This document shows positions 57,366 through 64,000 of a DNA stretch of 64,000 nucleotides, piece by piece. The notes beneath the pieces are model-generated. The model was not told the DNA's origin. It made no database searches and saw only the letters and a program-made list of their open reading frames with translations. The DNA is from Pelagimonas sp. (lineage in GTDB: Bacteria; Pseudomonadota; Alphaproteobacteria; Rhodobacterales; Rhodobacteraceae), in the NCBI GenBank assembly GCA_025210455.1, contig JAOARQ010000030.1, forward strand, positions 1 to 64,000, given 5' to 3'. The stretch's first letter is position 1; each line of letters begins with the position of its first letter. Made by a program: the position numbers and the translations under genes.

Positions 57366-58286
57366 CTATTGGGCGTCTTCGGTTGTTTGTGCCGCATCCG
57401 CTGGCGCAGGATCGTCTTGCGGCTGATCCAGCAGGAATGAAAAGGCATCTCGCAGCTTGTTCCAGAGCGCTTCATTCGCGGCCATCAGCAGATATCCATC
57501 ACGCATATCTGCGCGATAGTCCGAGCCATCCAGCATCGCCACATGGCCACCGGCCTGCATCACGGCAATTGCACCCGGGGCGTTATCCCATGGGGTAAGC
57601 TTGGCAAACAGTGCGAAATCAGCGCTGCCCTGCGCCAGCATCCTCGCCTCGTGGCAGGCGCAGCGCAGAGACAGCACCCGACCAATGCTTGGATAGGTCG
57701 CCGCCATATCGGCGCGTTTGTCTTCGGGCAGCATGTAGAGCGGTACATAGCCCGTCACATCTTGCAGCTCACCCCCCTTTGAGGTGCTGAGTGTACGCAG
57801 CCCCCGGCGTGGCATGATCTGCTGGGTCTGGCTTTCGGTATCGGCGATGACGAAATCATTCGATACCGGATCATACAGCAGCCCGAACACTGGAATTCCA
57901 AAGCGCAGGATCGAAATCAGAACGCCAAACACAGGCAGTTCATTGGCGTAGTTCCAAGTGCCATCCACCGGATCAATGGTAAAGCACAGCTCGGCTTCCG
58001 GGATCTTTTTGACCAGTTCGGGATTATCCGAGACGTTTTCTTCACCGATGATCAGCGCGTTGGGGAACATGCTTAGGATGCCCCGGGTCAGCATGGCTTC
58101 GGCGGTTTTGTCGACAACCGTCACCAGATCCTGCGCATTGGTTTTATGGCTGACCTGACCCCGGTGCAGCTGTTTGAAATGCGGCATGATTTCAGATTTC
58201 GCCACACGGCGCACCAGATTGATCAATTGTGCGCGCTGGGCTTTGCTAAGCGGCGCGGTCACGGCGATGGGCAGAGAATCACTCAT
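57366..58286 (-). CDS. Inositol-monophosphatase-family phosphatase
   Basis: 306 residues. Metal-dependent phosphatase of the IMPase/CysQ superfamily: metal-site motifs GEENVSDN (about 92-99), DPVDGTWNYANELP (about 116-129) and LTPWDNAPGAIAVMQAGG. Members act on inositol phosphates, histidinol phosphate or PAP; the VLISILRFG and CHEARMLAQGSADF context does not settle which. The ATG at 58286 has GGAC upstream; a longer frame back to 58409 overlaps ybbP and is unlikely. An acidic Ala/Asp/Pro-rich tail (about 290-306) is unusual. Confidence 0.86.
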   Translation of the reverse strand: MSDSLPIAVTAPLSKAQRAQLINLVRRVAKSEIMPHFKQLHRGQVSHKTNAQDLVTVVDKTAEAMLTRGILSMFPNALIIGEENVSDNPELVKKIPEAELCFTIDPVDGTWNYANELPVFGVLISILRFGIPVFGLLYDPVSNDFVIADTESQTQQIMPRRGLRTLSTSKGGELQDVTGYVPLYMLPEDKRADMAATYPSIGRVLSLRCACHEARMLAQGSADFALFAKLTPWDNAPGAIAVMQAGGHVAMLDGSDYRADMRDGYLLMAANEALWNKLRDAFSFLLDQPQDDPAPADAAQTTEDAQ

Positions 58287-58353
58287 GGGAATCGTCCGAA
58301 ATTGCTGCGGTTGCGAAACGGTTTGGCAGGCTCGCCCCTTTGTTTCAAGGTGA

Positions 58354-60870
58354 CTATTCGCGCGAGCGAAGCACATTTGCCGGACGGGCGGAAAGTGGCC
58401 GCCATGCAAACAGCAACCCGGCCAGCAATGTGGCCAGCACGCCCCCTAGTACGATGACAACCGCATTGCCCCAGTCGACGTAGAAATCGCTTTCCATCAC
58501 AAAGGTCATGATGGCCCAGCCGCCTGCAACCCCTGCAAACAGGGCGACACTCCCTGCGCCAGCGCCCAAAAGCGCGGCTCGAAGTGCAAAACTGCGCAGA
58601 ATACGCGCGCGGCTTGCCCCTAGGGTTTTCAGCACTGCGGATTCAAATGTGCGCGCCCCTTCGCCCGCTGCCGCTGCCCCAATAAGCACCAGAAAACCGG
58701 TCAGCAAAGTGGCCGCAGCCCCCCAGCGGATCGCGCCTGCAATGCCGCCCAATAGGTCGGATACCCGATCAATGGCATCCCGCACGCGGATCGCAGTGAT
58801 ATTGGGATAGGTATTGGCAAGGTCACGCAAGATCTGTGCCTCTGCAGCTTCTTCCGCGTAGACGGTTGAAATAAAGGTATGTGGCGCACCGGATAAGGCT
58901 GAGGGGTTCATTGATAGGACAAAGCCAATGCCAGCCGTGGAAAAATCCACCTCGCGGAAGCTGGTGATGGTGCCGGTGATGTCGCGGCCCAGCACATTGA
59001 TTGTCATCGTATCGCCTATGTTCAGACCCATCTCTTCGGCTTCAATAGCGGAAAAGCTGATCTGTGGCGGTCCGCTATAATCTTGGGGCCACCATTCCCC
59101 GGCGGTGACGCGGGTGCGCCCGTCTGGCTCTTCCGAATAGGTGACCCCGCGGTCACCCTGGATGACCCAGTGGTCACCCACCACCTCAGCGGCGGGCCTG
59201 TCATTCACGCGGGTGATGATGCCGCGCAGCATCGGCGCACTATCAATGCGGGAAACGGCGGGGTCATTTTCCAGGCGCTCCAGATAGCCCTGCATTTGAT
59301 CTTTTTGAATGTCGACAAAGAAATAGCTGGGGGCAACATCGGGCAGATCGCGGGCGATTGCCCCACGCAGATTGCTGTCAATCTGGCCAACAGCGGCCAG
59401 AACAGACAGCCCAAGACCCAAAGACAGGACAACCGCGCCGGCGCTTTCGCCGGGGCCACCAATTGCTGACAGGGCCCAGCGTAAAATCGGACGCCCGCGC
59501 GCCATTTTAGTGCTGCGCCGTGCCAGCCAGCGAATGCCCTGCGCGGTCAGTGCCAAAAGAACCAGCGCGAAAAGGATGCCACCAGCTGTCCAAAGCGTCA
59601 GGGTTGTGCTGCCTGAAAAGACTGCGGCGGTGCCCACCAAGAGCGTAAGCAGCGCCGCCGTTGCCAGAAGATATCGCAGGGCAGGCAAGCCGCTGGCCCC
59701 TTCCAGAGCATCGCGAAACAAAGTCGCGGCGCGCACTTCCTCGGCGCGGGCCAATGGCCAGAGCGTGAACACCAGCGCGGTAAGCACACCGTAAAGCGCA
59801 GCCTCGCCCAAGGGGCCGGGATAGAGAGTGAACTCTGCCGGGATCGGCAGCGCAGCATTCATCAGCGGGCCAAAAAGAATGGGAATTCCGCCGCCCAGAA
59901 TAAGACCAAGAACAATCCCCACAAGCGACAGAGCGCCGATTTGTAGAAAATAGGTCTGAAAGATCACCTGTCGGGTTGCACCCAATGTGCGCAGTGTAGC
60001 GATAACAGAAGTCTTGCGCGCCAGATAAGCCCGCACCGCCGATGAGACACCAATCCCGCCAACTGCAAGGCCAGAGAGGCCAACAAGCACAAGGAAGGCC
60101 CCCAGCCGTTCCACAAATCGCGAAATTCCGGGTGCGCCATTGCGGGCGTCGCGCCAGCTTAGGCCGGAATGTTCAAACTGCGCTTCGGCCTGTTTTGATA
60201 GTGTTTCAAGGTCCGCGCCCAATGGCAGATCCATGCGGTATTGCGTTTCAAACAGCGATCCGGGGGCCAGCAGGCCTGAGCCTTCCAGATCCTTTGTCAG
60301 AACAATGGTTCGGGGCCCAAGGCCAAAGCCATCACCGGCGTCGTCAGGTTCAACCTGAAGCACAGCGCGCAGGGTGAAATCCTGTGTGCCCAGCCGGAAA
60401 GTATCACCGGGTTTCAGCCCCAGCCGATCGGCCAGAACCGGGGCCATTACGCTGCCTTGATTCGCTAAAGCCTGACCTAATGGCATGGGCGGATCCAGCA
60501 CCACCTTACCCAACAGGGGATAAGCGCCATCAACGGATTTCACCTGTGTCAGGCCGCGTTCTGCCTGACCGTCGCGGGTGACAGTGGCCATTGAGCGAAA
60601 GTCGGTGACTTCGGAGACGCGCTCTGAAATCCCTTCCAGCCAGGCGCGTTCTTCTTCGGTGGCAAAGCGATAGGTGAACTCTGCCTGCGCATCACCACCC
60701 AAGAGCACGGCGCCCTGTTCTTCCAATCCTGCCTGAATAGCCGATCGCACAGATCCAACACCAGCTATGGCCGCAACCCCAAGCGCCAGACAGGCGATAA
60801 AGATGCGAAAGCCATTCAGCCCCCCACGCAGTTCGCGGCGGGCAAAGCGGCCAGCGATGCCCCAGCTCAT
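58354..60870 (-). CDS. ybbP: ABC transporter permease, YbbP-like
   Basis: 838 residues. FtsX/MacB-type permease with an N-terminal membrane helix, a large extracytoplasmic domain, and two clusters of three helices (about 250-400 and 700-830), the YbbP/LolCE layout with duplicated FtsX domains. The pattern RARILRSFALRAALLGAGAGSVALFAG is a typical cytoplasmic coupling region. It overlaps the start of ybbA by four bases and lies opposite tesA, the same trio as tesA-ybbA-ybbP in Escherichia coli. The transported substrate is unknown. Confidence 0.9.
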   Translation of the reverse strand: MSWGIAGRFARRELRGGLNGFRIFIACLALGVAAIAGVGSVRSAIQAGLEEQGAVLLGGDAQAEFTYRFATEEERAWLEGISERVSEVTDFRSMATVTRDGQAERGLTQVKSVDGAYPLLGKVVLDPPMPLGQALANQGSVMAPVLADRLGLKPGDTFRLGTQDFTLRAVLQVEPDDAGDGFGLGPRTIVLTKDLEGSGLLAPGSLFETQYRMDLPLGADLETLSKQAEAQFEHSGLSWRDARNGAPGISRFVERLGAFLVLVGLSGLAVGGIGVSSAVRAYLARKTSVIATLRTLGATRQVIFQTYFLQIGALSLVGIVLGLILGGGIPILFGPLMNAALPIPAEFTLYPGPLGEAALYGVLTALVFTLWPLARAEEVRAATLFRDALEGASGLPALRYLLATAALLTLLVGTAAVFSGSTTLTLWTAGGILFALVLLALTAQGIRWLARRSTKMARGRPILRWALSAIGGPGESAGAVVLSLGLGLSVLAAVGQIDSNLRGAIARDLPDVAPSYFFVDIQKDQMQGYLERLENDPAVSRIDSAPMLRGIITRVNDRPAAEVVGDHWVIQGDRGVTYSEEPDGRTRVTAGEWWPQDYSGPPQISFSAIEAEEMGLNIGDTMTINVLGRDITGTITSFREVDFSTAGIGFVLSMNPSALSGAPHTFISTVYAEEAAEAQILRDLANTYPNITAIRVRDAIDRVSDLLGGIAGAIRWGAAATLLTGFLVLIGAAAAGEGARTFESAVLKTLGASRARILRSFALRAALLGAGAGSVALFAGVAGGWAIMTFVMESDFYVDWGNAVVIVLGGVLATLLAGLLFAWRPLSARPANVLRSRE

Positions 60871-61556
60871 TGTGCGGCCTCGGCCAGGGTATCAATCTGC
60901 CCGTCACGCAGACGCACAACGCGATCACAGCGGGCCGCCAGATCTGGGGAATGGGTGACCATCACCAGCGTTGCACCTTGCTTTTCCGAAAGGCCAAACA
61001 GCAGATCAATGATGGCCTCGCCATTGGTGCCATCCAGATTGCCTGTGGGTTCATCAGCCAGCAGGATATCCGGGCGCGGTGCCAAAGCCCGTGCCAGCGC
61101 CACACGCTGCTGTTCACCACCTGACATCTGCGCAGGGTAGTGATCCGCGCGATGCCCCAATCCCACGGCGTCCAGTTCCGCCTGAGCTTTGGCAAATGCA
61201 TCGCGATCCCCTGCCAGTTCCAGCGGGGTCGCGACATTTTCCAGCGCGGTCATCGTGGGGATCAGGTGAAAGGATTGAAACACCACGCCCATGTGATCGC
61301 GACGAAAGCGGGCCAGCGCATCTTCGTCCATGGCGGTCAGATCCCGCCCCAGCGCGGCGACTGTTCCGCCTGTGGCCTGCTCAAGCCCGCCCATAACCAT
61401 CAGCAGCGATGATTTCCCCGACCCAGAGGGCCCGATGAGGCCCAGTGTTTCACCCTTTTGCACATCAAGCGAGATGCCATGCAGGATTTCCACCATCCCG
61501 GCATTGCCTTTCAGCGCGAGAGTGACTTTGTTCAGGGAAAGGACGGGGTCAGACAT
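60867..61556 (-). CDS. ybbA: ABC transporter ATP-binding protein, YbbA-like
   Basis: 229 residues. MacB/LolD-type ATPase: Walker A GPSGSGKSS (about 42-50), signature MSGGEQQRVALARALA, Walker B ILLADEPTGNLD, H-loop VTHSPDLA. It drives the YbbP permease encoded just downstream with a four-base overlap. Divergent from tesA, whose start lies 18 bases away; shared promoter region. Confidence 0.93.
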   Translation of the reverse strand: MSDPVLSLNKVTLALKGNAGMVEILHGISLDVQKGETLGLIGPSGSGKSSLLMVMGGLEQATGGTVAALGRDLTAMDEDALARFRRDHMGVVFQSFHLIPTMTALENVATPLELAGDRDAFAKAQAELDAVGLGHRADHYPAQMSGGEQQRVALARALAPRPDILLADEPTGNLDGTNGEAIIDLLFGLSEKQGATLVMVTHSPDLAARCDRVVRLRDGQIDTLAEAAQ

Positions 61557-61574
61557 GAGAAAGGTCCGGGACTA

Positions 61575-62243
61575 ATGCGTTTGTTCAGATATGGGCTGAA
61601 TCGCCTGCGCGGCAAGATGCTGGCAGCACTGATTTTTGTCGGGTTTAGCCCGGCATATGCGGAAGAGGTTAACATTCTCGCGTTGGGGGATAGCCTGACG
61701 CAGGGCTATGGGCTGCTGGAACAGGATGGGTTTGTTCCGCAACTGCGCAACTGGTTGGCTGACAAAGGCCATGATGTGCGTGTGGTGAATGGCGGTGTCT
61801 CTGGTGATACCACCGCTGGCGGGCTGGCGCGGGTTGAGTGGTCGCTCAGCCCTGAAATCAACGGGATGATTGTGACGCTTGGCGGCAATGACCTGCTGCG
61901 CGGCATCGATCCTGCAGTGTCACGTGCCAATCTTCAGGGAATTCTGGAAATAGCCGAAGAACGGGGCATCGAAGTGCTTCTTATCGGGATGCAAGCCCCC
62001 GGAAACTATGGCTTTAGCTACAAAAAGCAGTTTGATGCGATTTACCCTGAGCTGTCAGAAACCTATGCCACGCTCTACATGGAGAGCTTTTTCGAAGGCC
62101 TCACTGAAATGGGGCAAACGCCCGCTGAACTGGGGGCCTTCATGCAGCCCGACGGCATCCACCCGAATGCCGAAGGGGTCAAACGTATCGTCGAGAAAGT
62201 CGGTCCCAACGTAGAGCTGTTGATTGAACGGCTGTCTCGATAG
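61575..62243 (+). CDS. tesA: GDSL-type esterase/thioesterase, TesA-like
   Basis: 222 residues. A basic N-terminus and hydrophobic segment (about 14-30, ending ...SPAYA) suggest a signal peptide, then block I LALGDSLTQGYG, block II GGVSGDTTAGGL, block III GGNDLLRG and block V DGIHPNAEG, the SGNH Ser-Asn-Asp-His set. Periplasmic esterase/thioesterase/lysophospholipase. The ATG at 61575 gives this N-terminus. It is divergent from ybbA, and faces the small membrane protein gene nine bases downstream on the other strand. Confidence 0.93.
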   Translation: MRLFRYGLNRLRGKMLAALIFVGFSPAYAEEVNILALGDSLTQGYGLLEQDGFVPQLRNWLADKGHDVRVVNGGVSGDTTAGGLARVEWSLSPEINGMIVTLGGNDLLRGIDPAVSRANLQGILEIAEERGIEVLLIGMQAPGNYGFSYKKQFDAIYPELSETYATLYMESFFEGLTEMGQTPAELGAFMQPDGIHPNAEGVKRIVEKVGPNVELLIERLSR

Positions 62244-62252
62244 GGCAATGCG

Positions 62253-62459
62253 TCAGGCTTTGACAGCCTGTGCGGGGGCTTCTTGTTTTGGTTCTCTGAA
62301 TTTTTGCAGATAGCTGGAGACGCAGATCACTGCGCAGCCAAGGCTGGCCACAAGGTAAAAGCTGAACGCACCCAGCAATGTGAGATCGCCGATGATCAGA
62401 CCGTAAAACGCGCCACCTAAACCAATGATACTGCACACGAGAATCGCAATAATCGCCAT
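62253..62459 (-). CDS. Small two-helix membrane protein, unknown
   Basis: 68 residues with two hydrophobic segments (about 2-24 and 28-49) and a basic C-terminal tail (LQKFREPKQEAPAQAVKA). GGAGG lies five to six bases before the ATG, so it is very likely translated. No family recognised. It sits tail to tail with tesA. Confidence 0.7.
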   Translation of the reverse strand: MAIIAILVCSIIGLGGAFYGLIIGDLTLLGAFSFYLVASLGCAVICVSSYLQKFREPKQEAPAQAVKA

Positions 62460-62610
62460 TCTGTCCTCCGATACTTTAGTTTTTGACGCTTTCTGCGCCT
62501 GACGATGATTTAGCGGTTTGATTCGGGCGTGAGTAAGGCGCGGCTCGGGCCTGTTCTGGAGAGTTTTGACATATTGTTAACGAAATCAGAAAATCTGATG
62601 CGATATAGAT

Positions 62611-62636
62611 AAAAGGCCGCCCAAATGGACGGCCCA
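62611..62636 (-). terminator. Intrinsic terminator after the L,D-transpeptidase gene
   Basis: On the minus strand GGCCG and CGGCC (62634-62630 with 62619-62615) enclose a ten-base loop, then TTTTATC. It lies 36 bases after the L,D-transpeptidase stop. Nothing else is seen between it and the small membrane gene at 62459. Confidence 0.8.
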
Positions 62637-62671
62637 AGGTGCTTGCAGCACATTTCGATGGTCTGCCTATG

Positions 62672-63229
62672 TCAGAGCACGGTGACAGTGCTGCCCATCG
62701 GAACGCGATCATACAGATCAATCACATGGTCGTTGATCATGCGAATGCAGCCGTTGGAAACCGAGCGCCCGATCGACCGGGGCGCGGTGGTACCATGGAT
62801 GCGGAAATAGGTGTCGCGACCATTTTGGAACAGATATAGCGCGCGCGCGCCCAGCGGGTTACCGGGGCCTCCCGGCTGCACATACTCATTGTCGACAAAC
62901 TTTGAGTAGGCTTTCGGATCGCGTTTGATCATTTCATTGGTGGGGCGCCATGTGGGCCATTCTTTTTTGGCACCAATTTTGGCTGTGCCTGTGAACTCCA
63001 GCCCGGCCTTACCGACACCAACACCATAGCGACGGGCTTTGCCCACGTCTTCGATGTAGTACAGGAAATGGGCCTTGGGCAGAACCAGCAGCTGCCCCGG
63101 TGCCAGATCCTTTTTGATCCGAACTTCTTGCGGCACAAAAATCGGATCGACTTTGAACGCCGCCAGAGCGGGCATGGGCAATGTGGACGCTGCCGCAGCG
63201 GCGGCAACAAATTTACGGCGAGAGATCAT
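62672..63229 (-). CDS. L,D-transpeptidase (YkuD family), exported
   Basis: 185 residues. A Tat-like signal (MISRRKFVAAAAAASTLPMPALA) precedes a YkuD domain with the catalytic histidine/cysteine box: HGTTAPRSIG then SNGCIRM (C162 by count). It cross-links peptidoglycan through meso-DAP or attaches proteins to it. FLYYIEDVGKARRY and GVGVGKAG form the start of the domain. It stands alone between the small membrane gene and trxC. Confidence 0.92.
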   Translation of the reverse strand: MISRRKFVAAAAAASTLPMPALAAFKVDPIFVPQEVRIKKDLAPGQLLVLPKAHFLYYIEDVGKARRYGVGVGKAGLEFTGTAKIGAKKEWPTWRPTNEMIKRDPKAYSKFVDNEYVQPGGPGNPLGARALYLFQNGRDTYFRIHGTTAPRSIGRSVSNGCIRMINDHVIDLYDRVPMGSTVTVL

Positions 63230-63369
63230 GGCAGCACTCTATTCAAAAAATAGTATTCAGGAGCATTTTGCGTATGGGCACTCGAAAATCAATCCCGGTT
63301 TCGGGACAAGCTTGTAACGATGGTGTGTAGACAACATATACCGTTAACAGGATGTGAAAGAGGGGAAAA

Positions 63370-63807
63370 ATGGCGGGTTTGAAACTGGTCTGTCTGCACT
63401 GCGCGCAAACCAACCGTGTGCCAGAGGAAAAATTGCGATCTGGCGCAAAGTGCGGCACCTGTGGTGTGGCGCTGATTTCAGGCAAAGCGGTAGAGATCGA
63501 CGCTGCGACATTCGCCAAAGCCGCCCGCACCGACGAAGTGCCTTTGCTGGTGGATTTCTGGGCCCCCTGGTGCGGGCCCTGTCGGATGATGGCACCGGAA
63601 TTTTCCAAGGCTGCCGGGCAGTTGAAAGGTTTGGTGCGTTTGGCCAAGGTCAACACACAGGACCATCAGCAGGTCAGCCAGAAACAGGGGATTCGCGGCA
63701 TTCCAACCATGATTGGCTATGTGAAAGGGCGCGAAAAAGGACGTCAGGCGGGGGCAATGCAGGCCGCGCAGATCGAAGCCTTTGCCGCCCAGACATTCCG
63801 CCGATGA
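63370..63807 (+). CDS. trxC: Thioredoxin 2 (TrxC)
   Basis: 145 residues. An N-terminal zinc-type ribbon with two CxxC pairs (CLHC, about 9-12, and CGTC, about 29-32) precedes a thioredoxin domain with the active site WCGPC (about 67-71), the TrxC layout. It reduces protein disulfides, often under oxidative stress. Starts with MAGLKLVCLHCA; no other ATG is more convincing. Confidence 0.95.
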   Translation: MAGLKLVCLHCAQTNRVPEEKLRSGAKCGTCGVALISGKAVEIDAATFAKAARTDEVPLLVDFWAPWCGPCRMMAPEFSKAAGQLKGLVRLAKVNTQDHQQVSQKQGIRGIPTMIGYVKGREKGRQAGAMQAAQIEAFAAQTFRR

Positions 63808-63842
63808 TCTTCAGGGCCTGAGGACGTCCGGGGGATCTCCTC

Positions 63843-63862
63843 AAGCCCTGACGGGCTTTCCT
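63843..63862 (+). terminator. Weak hairpin after trxC
   Basis: AAGCCC (63843-63848) pairs with GGGCTT (63853-63858), loop TGAC, then TCCTC. Short and without a T-run, lying between the converging trxC and TlpA-like genes. Confidence 0.45.
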
Positions 63863-63865
63863 CGA

Positions 63866-64000
63866 TTATTCTTGCATCAAAGTCTTGAGAACCTCGACAG
63901 CATTGTCAGAGGCCCAGTCGGCATCCCCCAGCAGGCGCGCGACTTCTTTGCCTTCGGGATTGAGAATCACTGTTACCGGCAGGCCCAGTACCGCCATCTG
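63866..64000 (-). CDS. TlpA/thioredoxin-like protein, 3' part only
   Basis: The last 44 residues of a gene whose 5' part lies beyond the window: ...AVLGLPVTVILNPEGKEVARLLGDADW...LKTLMQE. The cis-proline strand LPVTVILNPEGKEV and the following helix are typical of TlpA/ResA-type thioredoxins, often membrane-tethered and in the periplasm. The active site is not in view, so the assignment is by the C-terminal half alone. Next to trxC, it suggests a redox pair. Confidence 0.65.
   Translation of the reverse strand, partial: QMAVLGLPVTVILNPEGKEVARLLGDADWASDNAVEVLKTLMQE

Overview
The window is about 64 kb of a chromosome from a marine alphaproteobacterium, most likely family Rhodobacteraceae (roseobacter group). 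This rests on the rpsT-dnaA-dnaN-recF-gyrB block, an alphaproteobacterial flagellar cluster (FlgN-like, FlgJ/CheL-like, FliK, FlgD), two tripartite TRAP carboxylate transporters, a tandem glycine riboswitch in front of gcvT-gcvH-gcvP, and a LuxI-type autoinducer synthase. Species assignment is not possible from reading alone.

Layout. 1-3.4 kb: flagellar genes. 3.4-7.5 kb: ubiB, ubiE, mutM and an enoyl-CoA hydratase. 7.6-14.7 kb: rpsT, a strongly structured intergenic stretch, then dnaA, dnaN, recF, gyrB. 14.7-24.8 kb: an accessory island inserted after gyrB. It holds a type I restriction-modification locus (hsdM-hsdS-hsdR), a decayed TnsA-like transposon gene, a metallo-beta-lactamase-fold gene followed by a truncated gene, a LysR gene and a mostly empty 1.4-kb stretch. 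At least four genes here look broken: hsdM has a premature stop 20 codons before its natural ATGA junction with hsdS, hsdR is frameshifted, the tnsA-like gene has a stop plus a shift at a G9 run, and lysR appears to lack one base near its start. No such lesions were seen in the flanking core genes, so decay is likelier than sequencing error, but this needs checking.

24.8-31.3 kb: a complete malonate uptake and use operon: a divergent GntR regulator (MatR-like) with a TTGTATACAA operator, a TRAP transporter, malonyl-CoA decarboxylase and malonyl-CoA synthetase. 31.5-34.3 kb: an AraC regulator, a secreted alpha/beta hydrolase, and luxI with no luxR beside it. 34.3-43.1 kb: an RpiR regulator, an N-formylglutamate amidohydrolase-like enzyme, a second TRAP transporter, a glutamine-synthetase-like ligase, an aldehyde dehydrogenase and an iron alcohol dehydrogenase. 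Together these suggest a catabolic route through gamma-glutamylated intermediates for an imported amine or amino alcohol; this is the best candidate for an undescribed pathway here.

43.2-64 kb: mostly core functions: modABC, a 19-repeat secreted MORN protein, nadE, a PfkB kinase, a GluRS, a ChaC/GGCT-like protein divergent from an NsrR-like Rrf2 regulator with a perfect Fnr-type box between them, the glycine-cleavage operon, an inositol-monophosphatase-like protein, ybbP-ybbA opposite tesA, a small membrane protein, an L,D-transpeptidase, trxC, and the 3' end of a TlpA-like gene cut by the window edge.
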